Assembly: GCF_001640365.1 (NCBI RefSeq)
Contig: NZ_LWMI01000010.1
Span: 359,021 to 423,020, forward strand
Direction of reading: 5' to 3'
Origin: Candidatus Arsenophonus triatominarum
GTDB lineage: Bacteria > Pseudomonadota > Gammaproteobacteria > Enterobacterales > Enterobacteriaceae
Length of the DNA stretch: 64,000 bases
The notes beneath the pieces are model-generated. The model was not told the origin of the DNA. It saw nothing but the letters and a program-made list of their open reading frames with translations, and searched no databases. Below are positions 53,817 through 63,718 of this stretch, piece after piece. Every line of letters begins with the position of its first letter. Position 1 is the first letter of the stretch. A program made the position numbers and the translations under genes.

Positions 53817-53892
53817 TCCTCCATAGTTCAGTCGGTAGAACGGCGGACTGTTAATCCGTATGTCACTGGTTCGAGTCCAGTTGGAGGAGCCA
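53817..53892 (+). tRNA. tRNA-Asn (GTT), second copy
   Basis: Same as the first copy except for a C in the D-loop (CAGTCGG) and a T in the T-loop (TTCGAGT). No clear T-rich terminator follows at once. Confidence 0.97.
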
Positions 53893-54051
53893 AACAATCT
53901 TAACTTATACTTTTGTTATTACTTTTATAAATTATTAGTTTAATACAGATTAATCTGCTATTTAATATAGCTTTTTTCACTTTATCATCTCTAGTTAACA
54001 TACTTACAACTCATCTTTTTCATTATCTACTTTTAAGATGGAGTCAATTTA

Positions 54052-55101
54052 ATGACCCAAATCACGACAACTATTAAAATTCGCCGTCCAGACGACTGGC
54101 ATGTTCATTTTAGAGATGATGATATATTAAAACTTGTTGTGCCTTATACTAGCCGATTTTTTGGTCGAGCTATTGTTATGCCAAACTTGGTTCCGCCAAT
54201 TACTGATATTGAACAAGCAAAATCTTATCGAAAAAGGATCCTTGATGCGATCCCTGCAGAACATTCATTTACACCATTAATTACCTGCTACCTAACCGAT
54301 TCCACTGACGCCCAAATAGTAGAAGAAGGCTTCAACCAGTGGATATTTACTGCCTGTAAACTTTACCCGGCCAACGCAACGACTAACTCTAAATATGGGG
54401 TATCAAAGATAACAAAGATTTATCACGTTTTTGCCAAAATGGAAAAAATAGGTATGCCACTATTAGTTCACGGTGAAGTCACAAACAGTGATATTGATAT
54501 TTTTGATCGCGAAGCCTATTTTATTGATCAAACGATGGAGCCTATTAGAAAAGATTTTCCCAGCCTAAAAATTGTGTTTGAACACATTACCACTAAAGAG
54601 GCCGTTCAATATGTACTTGCTGGTAATGAAAAGCTGGCTGCTACCATCACACCACAACATTTAATGTTTAACAGAAATCATGTGTTAGTTGGTGGCATAA
54701 AACCTCATTTATATTGTCTACCTGTTCTAAAGCGTGACATCCATCAAAAAGCATTACGTGAAGCAATAACAACAGGTTGTCAACGCTTTTTCCTTGGCAC
54801 AGATACTGCTCCTCATACACAAAATAGAAAAGAGTCTGCCTGTGGTTGTGCCGGTGTTTTTAATGCACCTACTGCCCTTGCAGCTTATGCTACCGTTTTT
54901 GATGAAATGAATGCGATGGAAAATTTTGAAGCATTTTGTTCATTAAACGGCGCTAAATTTTATGGCTTACCTGTTAATAAAGGGTTTATTGAACTTAAAC
55001 GTAAAAAAGTAATTATCCCTGACAAAATTTCCCAAGGTGAAAATCATTTAATTCCTTTTTTAGCAAATGAAGATGCTAATTGGGAAATCAATATACTATA
55101 A
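54052..55101 (+). CDS. pyrC: Dihydroorotase PyrC
   Basis: Zinc amidohydrolase that closes carbamoyl aspartate to dihydroorotate in pyrimidine synthesis. 349 residues, type II (enterobacterial). Metal ligands: DWHVHFRDD near residue 17, the carbamylated Lys in [15 protein letters not shown] near residue 103, LLVHGE near 140, VFEHITT near 178, and the catalytic Asp in FLGTDTAPH near 250. [14 protein letters not shown] is intact. Upstream AAGATGGAG precedes the start. Confidence 0.96.
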   Translation: MTQITTTIKIRRPDDWHVHFRDDDILKLVVPYTSRFFGRAIVMPNLVPPITDIEQAKSYRKRILDAIPAEHSFTPLITCYLTDSTDAQIVEEGFNQWIFTACKLYPANATTNSKYGVSKITKIYHVFAKMEKIGMPLLVHGEVTNSDIDIFDREAYFIDQTMEPIRKDFPSLKIVFEHITTKEAVQYVLAGNEKLAATITPQHLMFNRNHVLVGGIKPHLYCLPVLKRDIHQKALREAITTGCQRFFLGTDTAPHTQNRKESACGCAGVFNAPTALAAYATVFDEMNAMENFEAFCSLNGAKFYGLPVNKGFIELKRKKVIIPDKISQGENHLIPFLANEDANWEINIL

Positions 55102-55231
55102 TTCTCTACTATAAAGTTACCATGGCAATGGTTGATTATTAATTTATCAACCACAGCCATCTTTTATCATATGATTTGTGCTTTAAAAACAGCTATTTCA
55201 TTAAAAATAACGCTATTATCTAGGTTTATTT

Positions 55232-56116
55232 TATAGCTAGGCGACTTAATTTTGATTACAGCATATGTATTAAAAACAGGTCATCGATAGTGCATCCTGT
55301 TTCCATCTTTTTACGTTTAGCTTGAGACCATTTATGTTCTATAGGATTTAAATCTGGTGAATACACAGGCAAATATTCTATCTGGTGTCCTGCGTTTATA
55401 ATTGCCTGTTCAATATTCTTACCTTTGTGAAAGCTAGCGTTGTCCATAAAAATAACAGAATTTTCAGGAAGTTCTGGGAGCAATATTTTTGTGATCCAAA
55501 CATAAAAAACATCACGATTAATATTGCAATCAAATAATCCGATAGCAAAAAGGGTTGTTCCCAATAAAGCGCCAATAACATTTGTTCTTCCCTTAGCACC
55601 CCAGTTTTTCAGGCCAAAACAACGGTGACCTTTTGGGGAATAGCCGTGAGTTCGTGGAGTGTCATGTGAAAAACAACTTTCATCAATAAAAACAACAGAT
55701 TTATCTTTTTTTTCATACTGTTGTCTTTTTTGCTGATGTGCCAGCCTGTCGCTTTCGTTGGTTTTTGGATGGAATAGAGTTTTTTTTATAGGTTAATCCC
55801 AGCTTTTTAAGGGATTGCCAAATAGTCTTTTTACAAACACCGAATCGCTCTGCCCGTTCCTTTTGGTAAGCATCTGGATACTGTTCCACATCTTTTGCTA
55901 AAGCATTTTTATCGAGCTTCCTCTTGCGTGGCGTTGAATTTTTTGGCTCTGGTCGTTTAAGCCAACGTACTAAAGACGCTTTTCCAATACGGAATTGTTT
56001 CGCAGTTTCTCGAATTGTTAAACCTTCGGCTTTCCTTACAGATATTACTTTACGTCGAAAATCAATTGTATAATTCATAACACACCTTGTAATCAAAATT
56101 AAGTCGCCTAGCTATA
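55232..56116 (-). mobile_element. IS630-family element, full length (copy 9)
   Basis: 885 bp, clean TA insertion downstream of pyrC. Confidence 0.93.
55256..56078 (-). CDS. IS630 transposase, split frames
   Basis: HTH frame 56078 down to 55713 beginning MNYTIDF (other copies MSYTIDF); in the DDE frame the Gly after FIDES is Cys (GGT to TGT), next to a catalytic Asp, so this copy may be weaker. A8 junction. Confidence 0.75.
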
Positions 56117-56273
56117 CTAAAAATATATTATTTATAATCAATATAACAATTTAGATAAAGTATATATTATTAATCATCAAGTTATTTAATTTCATGATGT
56201 TTTAATTTATTTTTATATACACAGATATGTACAAATTATTTTTTCATCCCCTATGCTATCTTTGGCAAAATAC

Positions 56274-56464
56274 CACGAGTTTCGCACCAATAAAAAACGC
56301 TCTATTTTTAAGTTTAATTCAGCATAATATATAAATAGACAAAATCTTATAAATTAAAAGCAACTTATTGTAATTTAAACAAATTTATACGTTTTAGTAA
56401 CTTGCAAATTAACCATTGCTTTTAAGCCATTTTTGGAATTTTATATGCCTGTGCGAAACTCGTG
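56274..56464 (-). mobile_element. Miniature IS701-type element, 191 bp
   Basis: Target duplication AATAC at 56269-56273 and 56465-56469; one A short in the poly-A run. Confidence 0.93.
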
Positions 56465-56602
56465 AATACCAAAAACAAAACCGCAATTTCTCACAAAACC
56501 ACTTACACCCAACCAACAATTAAATAGTTAACAGCTTCCTACAACGCTGCTAATATAATGCCCCTTGGGTGGGGCTAATTTACTTTAAAAAGCTATAACG
56601 AT

Positions 56603-58159
56603 ATGAAAAATACGAAAAATAACATTAACTATATAATTTTATTATTAATTTTTTTAATATCAATATTTCTGAATATTTTTGTTTTTGAAGAAAACTCAAG
56701 AGTTCCTCACGTATCTACTTTTACTATCCTCCTGATTACTTTTGTATTAATTATTAGCAACAGTAGGCTAAAAAAGTTTATAGGATTACTTCTTTTATTT
56801 TTAATAAATTTGAAAATTATTTATTCGTTATACTTTAATGGAAATATAACAATATCTGCACTTCAATCAATGCTTGAAACCAACACAGAAGAAGCATTAT
56901 TGATGTCAGATTGTTTATTTTTTAAGTTAATTTTACCTTCATTGATTTTAACAATAGCCTTACTTTGCTTTTTAGCTAAAGTAAAAAAGCACTTAAAAAG
57001 TAATTTGCTATTTTTATATACAACACTGTTTTTCACAGTATTAACTGTTATTTTAACTATTGTTGATATAAAAGATGAATACAAATTAATCCCTAATATT
57101 AAAGAAAACAAAAAGGAACTTGGCGTTTTCTTACACCATAAAACACCTTTAGTGTTTGGCGATGCAGCTTATTTACTCATTGCTTCATATGGTGATAGCA
57201 AATATTCAGATACCAGTGAAATAGAGAAATTAAACAATTCCATTATTGCAAAGAAAAGCAACAATAACAAAAGTATTATATTGATTATGGGTGAATCCTC
57301 ATTATTCTCACGTTACAGCGCATATGGTTATCATTTAAATACAACACCACATATGGCAAAAATCTTCTCTACAGAAAATGCCTGTATAGTAAATAATGTT
57401 CATTCCAGCGCACCGATAACTCGAGATTCTGTATCAATGACCTTGGCATTCAACACACCAGAAAGTGAAGATAATTTGTTTAGTGATAAATCGATAGTGG
57501 AAATGGCTAGATACAATGGCTATAAAACTTATTGGTTAGGCTCTCAAGAAATCGGCAAGAAAAAAAACACATCAACACATGGTTCCAAATATGGTTTTAT
57601 TGCCCGAAAAAGTGATTATATAAAACTTACGAACTACAATGACAATAAATTAGTATTTCTATTATCTCAAATTTTATCAGATAATACCCAAAAGCGATTT
57701 ATTGTCATTCATCTATTTGGTAATCATAAGCCGTATAATAACTATGATGAAATAGATAAAAAAGCGTTACCAAAAGCCGAAAAATATGATTTAACCATTA
57801 GTCATACTGACCGGATTGTTAATGATATCTTTAATGTTATTAACGAAAAGAAAATTGACTATAATTTAATTTATACATCTGACCATGGCGAGGTTATTAA
57901 TGTTGGACATGGATTAAAAAAAGGTAGAGAACAGTATCTTATACCCTTTATGTATAAATCAACTAATTCTAACTATGATTGTCATTTTATTGAATCTTTT
58001 CGTAATAAAGATGGATATCTAAGTGGGTTAATGAATAAGTATATTTTATCGGAACTTCTTGGTTATAAAATAGATAAAAATGTACTTACAAAAGAGCGAG
58101 AATATGACAGAGTGTTAACAGCAAATGAAGAGGTTATAACATTTTCTGATATAAAATGA
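56603..58159 (+). CDS. Phosphoethanolamine transferase-like (EptA/CptA family) membrane protein
   Basis: 518 residues: four to five membrane segments in the first 170, then a periplasmic alkaline-phosphatase-fold domain. The nucleophile region is LIMGESSLFSRYSAYGYHLNTTPHM, with Ser where many relatives have Thr. Downstream are SAPITRDSVSMTLAF, VIHLFGNHKPYNNY and the metal site YTSDHGEVINVGHG. Such enzymes add phosphoethanolamine to lipid A or core sugars. Which acceptor is used cannot be told. The gene is much more AT-rich in its codons (many Lys, Asn, Ile) than pyrC, which may point to transfer. A GCCCC/GGGGC hairpin lies about 30 bases before it. Confidence 0.82.
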   Translation: MKNTKNNINYIILLLIFLISIFLNIFVFEENSRVPHVSTFTILLITFVLIISNSRLKKFIGLLLLFLINLKIIYSLYFNGNITISALQSMLETNTEEALLMSDCLFFKLILPSLILTIALLCFLAKVKKHLKSNLLFLYTTLFFTVLTVILTIVDIKDEYKLIPNIKENKKELGVFLHHKTPLVFGDAAYLLIASYGDSKYSDTSEIEKLNNSIIAKKSNNNKSIILIMGESSLFSRYSAYGYHLNTTPHMAKIFSTENACIVNNVHSSAPITRDSVSMTLAFNTPESEDNLFSDKSIVEMARYNGYKTYWLGSQEIGKKKNTSTHGSKYGFIARKSDYIKLTNYNDNKLVFLLSQILSDNTQKRFIVIHLFGNHKPYNNYDEIDKKALPKAEKYDLTISHTDRIVNDIFNVINEKKIDYNLIYTSDHGEVINVGHGLKKGREQYLIPFMYKSTNSNYDCHFIESFRNKDGYLSGLMNKYILSELLGYKIDKNVLTKEREYDRVLTANEEVITFSDIK

Positions 58160-58194
58160 TAAATACCTCCATGCCGGTTTATCAGGCCAAACTT

Positions 58195-58735
58195 AGGGTG
58201 TTCATAATTCTGTGTCAGGGGATTTTATATTTTGATTATACCATCTAGGCGCCCTTTAAAATAGATGGACAATTGAGCAATGGTTAACGCCCAGTTACTA
58301 ATCAGCCAATATAGAGTAATTTTAATAAGCTGTTTTCATTAGGAAAAGCCCCTTTGGTTTTAGTTAATTTCCTAAACTGCCGATGAACCGCCTCTACTGC
58401 ATTGGTCGTATAAATGGGTTTTCTAATGGCTTTAGGGTATCGAAAATAAGCACTGAGCAACTCCCATTTACTTCGCCAGGATTCTAGCACTATCGGGTAT
58501 TTTTCACCCCATTTCGTTTCCAGTTCATCAAGGGCAAGCTCAGCAGCCGCTTTAGTATCTGCACGATAAACTGGCTTTAAATCAGCCATAAAGGTTTTTT
58601 GGTCTTTACTGGCAATATAACGTAAGCTATTGCGAATTTGATGAACTACGCATAGCTGACTGTCTGCGGGAAAATACTGGCTATCGCTTCTGGAAACCCT
58701 TTTAATCCGTCAACACAAGCGATTAAAATATCTTG
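58195..58735 (-). mobile_element. IS256 fragment
   Basis: Right end of IS256 (GGGTGTTCATAATTCTGTGT at its tip) and the 3' 40% of the transposase on the minus strand (KAFMADLKPVYRADTKAA to FPNENSLLKLLYIG), in frame where the 7.8-kb copy is shifted. Cut by IS630 at 58736; the 5' part is not on the other side. Confidence 0.9.
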
Positions 58736-59620
58736 TATAGCTAGGCGACTTAATTTTGATTACAGCATATATATTAAAAACAGGTCATCGATAGTGCATC
58801 CTGTTTCCATCTTTTTACGTTTAGCTTGAGACCATTTATGTTCTATAGGATTTAAATCTGGTGAATACACAGGCAAATATTCTATCTGGTGTCCTGCGTT
58901 TATAATTGCCTGTTCAATATTCTTACCTTTGTGAAAGCTAGCGTTGTCCATAAAAATAACAGAATTTTCAGGAAGTTCTGGGAGCAATATTTTTGTGATC
59001 CAAACATAAAAAACATCACGATTAATATTGCAATCAAATAATCCGATAGCAAAAAGGGTTGTTCCCAATAAAGCGCCAATAACATTTGTTCTTCCCTTAG
59101 CACCCCAGTTTTTCAGGCCAAAACAACGGTGACCTTTTGGGGAATAGCCGTGAGTTCGTGGAGTGTCATGTGAAAAACCACTTTCATCAATAAAAACAAC
59201 AGATTTATCTTTTTTTTCATACTGTTGTCTTTTTTGCTGATGTGCCAGCCTGTCGCTTTCGTTGGTTTTTGGATGGAATAGAGTTTTTTTTATAGGTTAA
59301 TCCCAGCTTTTTAAGGGATTGCCAAATAGTCTTTTTACAAACACCGAATCGCTCTGCCCGTTCCTTTTGGTAAGCATCTGGATACTGTTCCACATCTTTT
59401 GCTAAAGCATTTTTATCGAGCTTCCTCTTACGTGGCGTTGAATTTTTTGGCTCTGGTCGTTTAAGCCAACGTACTAAAGACGCTTTTCCAATACGGAATT
59501 GTTTCGCAGTTTCTCGAATTGTTAAACCTTCGGCTTTCCTTACAGATATTACTTTACGTCGAAAATCAATTGTATAACTCATAACACACCTTGTAATCAA
59601 AATTAAGTCGCCTAGCTATA
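58736..59620 (-). mobile_element. IS630-family element, full length (copy 10)
   Basis: 885 bp between an IS256 fragment and a prophage gene; the two flanks are different targets, which indicates a deletion or rearrangement at this element. Confidence 0.93.
58760..59582 (-). CDS. IS630 transposase, split frames
   Basis: HTH frame 59582 down to 59217, DDE frame ending at 58760, A8 junction; last residues read LIYML instead of LIHML. Confidence 0.75.
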
Positions 59621-60147
59621 TCTGTGGTTGATATTTCTATACGATTAACTAATACACGATATCTTTTCCATGCTATCAGTCGTTTTTTCTCGTCTTCGGT
59701 GGCCATTTCTAAATCGACTGCATCTTGAAGGGGTGCAATTTCACGAGTGGCATCATATAATTTTTGTTGTTTGATGCCTTCTAATTTTTGTCTTTCTGCT
59801 AATTTTTCAGCTTCTGCATCCTTGACCCACTTTTCACCATCCCAAACATCATATTCGCTTTGAGGGGCTAATGATGTTAAATATTCCGGTACCTTACCTA
59901 ATTTTTCAAGGGTGACAGATTGACGGCTTTTCGTATCAAACAAAACCAAACCGCGATGATCTTCCTGATATTCCCATTCCTGATTTTGTTCATTAAAAAC
60001 AACAGCGAAACCTTCCTTTTTATCAATCGGTTTTTTCTCAGTATGAAAAGGCAGTATGTCATGAGTTTCATCCGTGTAAGCATCGCAAGAACCAATCAAC
60101 TCACAGGTATCACTCGTGTAATTATAGGCTTTAAAAATTCTAAACAT
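59566..60147 (-). CDS. Tail fiber assembly protein, 3' end replaced by IS630
   Basis: Chaperone-type protein of the Tfa/GpU family that helps tail fibers trimerise. From MFRIFKAYNYTSDTCELIG through YDVWDGEKWVKDAEAEKL and RLIAWKRYRVLVNRIEIS it matches the family. The frame enters the IS630 at 59620 and gains 18 foreign residues (DIARRLNFDYKVCYELYN). About the last ten native residues are lost, so activity is possible. Located right after the fiber gene, as usual. Confidence 0.85.
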   Translation of the reverse strand: MFRIFKAYNYTSDTCELIGSCDAYTDETHDILPFHTEKKPIDKKEGFAVVFNEQNQEWEYQEDHRGLVLFDTKSRQSVTLEKLGKVPEYLTSLAPQSEYDVWDGEKWVKDAEAEKLAERQKLEGIKQQKLYDATREIAPLQDAVDLEMATEDEKKRLIAWKRYRVLVNRIEISTTDIARRLNFDYKVCYELYN

Positions 60148-60157
60148 TTTTTATTCC

Positions 60158-61462
60158 TTAGCTAATTCTGTACCAGCCCATTAAGGTGATAAAGCTATTG
60201 GTTATGTCAATTTCGCTACCACTTCCCGTCTTTCCGGTTGTACCTGAAACATTATGTGAATGTGGACCAAGAGTAACAGTATGGGCGTGGTTACCTGCTG
60301 GATTTGTATTTTTAGTAGCGTATTTCCATTGGTTATTACTTCCATCACCACCTCTTGCATTCCAACTATCACCAGCTACTCCGGCATAAACATGGTAGTG
60401 CTGGCCTGTTGTATTTGTTTGCTTCGAGCCATAATCATAGCTACTGGTTGTTGCTGAAAAAGTGTGCCCGTGAGCGGGTAATTGGGCTTCTGTCAGCTTA
60501 ATAGCATCAGCGCCTCCGGTAGTGAATACATTAGAACCATCTGCTTTTGCTAAACGAATGGTTTTATTTTCACCAATGTATTGCCATTTTGTATTTGGAA
60601 ATAAGGTATTGGGATTTTTATTTTGAGCAAACCAGACAACAATCCCTACCGGATAAATTCCGTCAATACTTACGGTTTTCGCCAAGTCATAAGCGGCTTT
60701 GACGGCTTTGGGTGTGGCGGCCAGCGTTTCATCATTGCTGTCAGTGGCGCTACTTAACCGTGTGAGACCGTGTTGAGTGAGCGACGCAACGAGGATAGCA
60801 AAAATAATCTGTGAACCATCGCAACGGATAACATTTCTGCCACTGGGCAGTACAACACCAGTCCCTGACAGGGGTTTACAGGTCAGGGTGAAATTCCCCT
60901 GACAGTGATTGGTGACAGTCCAGTTTCTTATCCATGGCGGGAAAATTACGGTGGTATCAGCAATAAGATTGCCACTGAAGACCAGTTCTTCTTTTGCGGC
61001 CTGTAAGGTAGTCAAGGTTATCGTGCCGGTTTCCAGTCCGGTTATACTGGTGATGCCGTAACTATTCACGGGTACCCACCCTGTTGCGGAGGCATCCAAC
61101 ACTTCCGGATTGGTCGTATTCCCGTCTATTGTATTTAGCCAAAAACCGTCATTCGTGGAATTGGGCACTTTCGCCCCCGCCGGATAACCACCAATCGCCG
61201 TGGCAAAATCGGCATCAAAAGGGTAACCCGCGCCCGCATTATGCCAACGATAGCCGGTGTATAGTTCGTTAAGTGCCTGATTCATGTCACGGCCATCAGG
61301 GGGCAAGCCGCCTGCGGCTTTAATCGTCATGGTAATGGGAGGAAAACCGGCATCATAAGAAGCCTGATTACTGCCGGTTGGCGTTTTCGCCGTTAAATCA
61401 CGCCGTGAACCATTCGCCCCAAAGGGCACCGGTTTACGAGCGGGCAAGTCTGTTTTTTTCAT
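60158..61462 (-). CDS. Phage tail fiber protein
   Basis: 434 residues, start MKKTDLPARKPVPFG with GGAG upstream (the frame extends to 61474 by a TTG). The N-terminal part (LPPDGRDMNQALNELYTGYRW) is the baseplate-attaching region seen in lambdoid and Mu-like fibers. ATPKAVKAAYDLA near residue 260 is a phage tail fiber repeat. The C terminus is a receptor-binding tip rich in HxH motifs (PAHGHTF, GQHYHV, GNHAHTV, GPHSHNV) like the iron-binding needles of long tail fibers. Ends SFITLMGWYRIS. Confidence 0.92.
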   Translation of the reverse strand: MKKTDLPARKPVPFGANGSRRDLTAKTPTGSNQASYDAGFPPITMTIKAAGGLPPDGRDMNQALNELYTGYRWHNAGAGYPFDADFATAIGGYPAGAKVPNSTNDGFWLNTIDGNTTNPEVLDASATGWVPVNSYGITSITGLETGTITLTTLQAAKEELVFSGNLIADTTVIFPPWIRNWTVTNHCQGNFTLTCKPLSGTGVVLPSGRNVIRCDGSQIIFAILVASLTQHGLTRLSSATDSNDETLAATPKAVKAAYDLAKTVSIDGIYPVGIVVWFAQNKNPNTLFPNTKWQYIGENKTIRLAKADGSNVFTTGGADAIKLTEAQLPAHGHTFSATTSSYDYGSKQTNTTGQHYHVYAGVAGDSWNARGGDGSNNQWKYATKNTNPAGNHAHTVTLGPHSHNVSGTTGKTGSGSEIDITNSFITLMGWYRIS

Positions 61463-61491
61463 AAAATACTCCAAAAAATTCTACTGGATGA

Positions 61492-62139
61492 TTAACGCCC
61501 CGCCGTAAAAAACATCCCCTCATTAAACGGATAGGCATCCTCGGCAAAGCCAAAGTAGGGGGCGACGACCTGATTGATATTCATCAGTACCCCAGAAGGT
61601 AACGGGGTGACCTCGCTGTTTCTCAATACCGCCAATTCAAAGGGTTCTAGGGGAAAGGCGGTGGTAATACCAATAGTCATGTCACGATAATTCACACAAA
61701 ACGCCTCGCCGCGTCCCTTAAACAGAAAACGTAAGAAGCGATTGATTTCAGGAATAGTCGCAATACTGATGTTAGAAAACGCCTTGCTGAGTATCAAGGT
61801 TCGATAAGCGTTGTCCGCTAGCCGGATTTTTCTGGTTTCCTGCACACCCGCGTAATAAGGGGCATCACTGAACGGGGTGGGATAATCCGCTTTTCCTTCG
61901 TCTGCCTGCGCAAACCCAAACGCGCTGTTATCGACTTCCGCCGTGATGTAACGTGAAATGTTGACGATTTTCCCCCACATATCCAGACCAAAGCGGTTGC
62001 AGGTGGTGATATCCCACACTTCATCAAGAAACCGGTCAGTGAAATACTCCAGACTCACCGCCTGCTCGAATGTTGCGATGACAGACAGCAATTTCTGGCT
62101 GGCACTGTACTGGTTTAGCACCGTTTTTTGCCAACTCAT
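61492..62139 (-). CDS. Phage tail protein, DUF2612 family
   Basis: 215 residues placed between the baseplate J-like gene and the fiber. SLEYFTDRFLDEVWDITTCNRFGLDMWGKI matches what I know of DUF2612 proteins, which occupy the position of the P2 gpI baseplate protein. Its start overlaps the upstream gene by four bases. Confidence 0.82.
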   Translation of the reverse strand: MSWQKTVLNQYSASQKLLSVIATFEQAVSLEYFTDRFLDEVWDITTCNRFGLDMWGKIVNISRYITAEVDNSAFGFAQADEGKADYPTPFSDAPYYAGVQETRKIRLADNAYRTLILSKAFSNISIATIPEINRFLRFLFKGRGEAFCVNYRDMTIGITTAFPLEPFELAVLRNSEVTPLPSGVLMNINQVVAPYFGFAEDAYPFNEGMFFTAGR

Positions 62140-63365
62140 CTTAACTCCACGTGAATGTTATCGGCTTGCAAAACGGGGACTTGCGCCACGCCTGGTGTTA
62201 ACGCAGACAGCCAGTTTTTGCCGTCTTGGGATATCATCACTGATACGACACTCACCGAATAAGGCTCAATCGCAATAATCGGCGCGTAGTATTTACCCAC
62301 ATTCAGGGTTGCCCCTATGCCCGCACGTTGAATACCTTCTACCTCGCCATTAAACACGCGAATAACTGTTTTTTTAACTTGCTCGGTAATGTCACAGGGA
62401 GGATTGAGACTTTTATCAATGTTGACGGAAAAATAGACGCTTAATGGGGTGGCTCGCTGCCACTGCATCACATATTGCGGGTAAGGCGGCGAGTCGTTCT
62501 CTTTGTCATAAACAGTAAAGGTGGTATCCCCATTCATGTCCGCGCCAGGATTGTAATACTGGAAGATCGTCTCGGCGATATCGGTATCGTTGCCACCATT
62601 CACACAAATAAAAACGGAATGCGGTTTAACCGGATAAAGAGTCGTGCCGATAGTAACCGTCTCCCTTGTTCGGTTTGACCAGACATACGCATCCGTCACA
62701 CCTTGGGTTTCCAGTAGGGCCGCTTTCATCGCACCATCGGTATTACGACCGTTGCGCGCCACTGATTGGCGGCGGCGTGTTTCAAAGGCAATGCGGGATT
62801 CTACCTGTGACCCGACACGGGCCGGTGTGTCATTGGTGATGGCGTCCCACCCTGAAACAGAGCTAAAAATTTGCGTTAATTCCCCCGTGGCGCAGGCGAT
62901 GGGGCCATGCGTCGTGTTCTGGAAGGGGATTTTTACCGTGCCGCTGGCAGGGATGGTTGCTTCGCTCACTGAACGCCACAAATAACCGGCCTTATCCTGG
63001 GCGGTACTGCCTGCTGGGATACGGGTGCCGACTTTGCCCGTGCAGGTGGCCATGACAACGCTACCCTGACCAGGAATACGATTGAGAAAATAGATGCGCC
63101 CTATTCCATCCTGAAAGCGCCCGCTCGCAAAATCGGGGTTAATCTGGTTGAACAGGCATAATAATTTGTCGTAGACCTGCGCCAGTATTTCGGTCTCACT
63201 CTGGGCTATCTGTCCTTGGGGGGCGCTCAGTGATTGACTGGCATTGCCGCCCAATATACCGACAAAATCCGTCAGCCGTCCGGCGAGCACGTCCGCGATA
63301 TCCGGCACCGACACCCCGTTTTCGGTTATCGTGACATCGGGTACCGCGGTTTTCACTGTGGTCAT
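62136..63365 (-). CDS. Baseplate J-like protein
   Basis: 409 residues of the baseplate wedge. The N-terminal part includes GQIAQSETEILAQVYDKLL; the middle contains the family features GTVKIPFQNTTHGPIACATGE and GRNTDGAMKAALLETQGVTDAYV. Four-base overlaps on both sides show a tightly packed operon. Confidence 0.92.
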   Translation of the reverse strand: MTTVKTAVPDVTITENGVSVPDIADVLAGRLTDFVGILGGNASQSLSAPQGQIAQSETEILAQVYDKLLCLFNQINPDFASGRFQDGIGRIYFLNRIPGQGSVVMATCTGKVGTRIPAGSTAQDKAGYLWRSVSEATIPASGTVKIPFQNTTHGPIACATGELTQIFSSVSGWDAITNDTPARVGSQVESRIAFETRRRQSVARNGRNTDGAMKAALLETQGVTDAYVWSNRTRETVTIGTTLYPVKPHSVFICVNGGNDTDIAETIFQYYNPGADMNGDTTFTVYDKENDSPPYPQYVMQWQRATPLSVYFSVNIDKSLNPPCDITEQVKKTVIRVFNGEVEGIQRAGIGATLNVGKYYAPIIAIEPYSVSVVSVMISQDGKNWLSALTPGVAQVPVLQADNIHVELR

Positions 63366-63718
63366 AATATCACCTCCAATCGGTTATTCTCGTTATCCGT
63401 GACGCGAATGACACCGCGCAGTTTCCGGCTGGCCTTATCCAGCCTGACGCTTGCTATTGCCTGGTTAACAACGGGCAGTTTTTCGGCCTCAACTTGTAGT
63501 TTTTGCGCAATAAATCCGGCAGTGGGTCGTCTTCCGAGGACTTCCTCCTTCCATGGAATGCCGAGTGAACGGTCAAAATAACATTCACCCATAAATACCA
63601 GACAGGCCGAGGCCACATCCTGGGCTACCGCGGCAGGGGTGGTCACTATTGCCAAATTGCCTTCACCGTCTAGCGTTAAATCCCACGCCTTATCCAGTTT
63701 TAGGGTGCAATAGGTCAT
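63362..63718 (-). CDS. Phage baseplate wedge protein, gp25/DUF2634-like
   Basis: 118 residues: WDLTLDGEGNLAIVTTPAAVAQDVASACLVF followed by YFDRSLGIPWKEEVLGRRP. Small proteins with this layout (aligned with T4 gp25 or Mu gp46) join the baseplate wedge to the sheath. Family call is by position and style. Confidence 0.75.
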   Translation of the reverse strand: MTYCTLKLDKAWDLTLDGEGNLAIVTTPAAVAQDVASACLVFMGECYFDRSLGIPWKEEVLGRRPTAGFIAQKLQVEAEKLPVVNQAIASVRLDKASRKLRGVIRVTDNENNRLEVIL

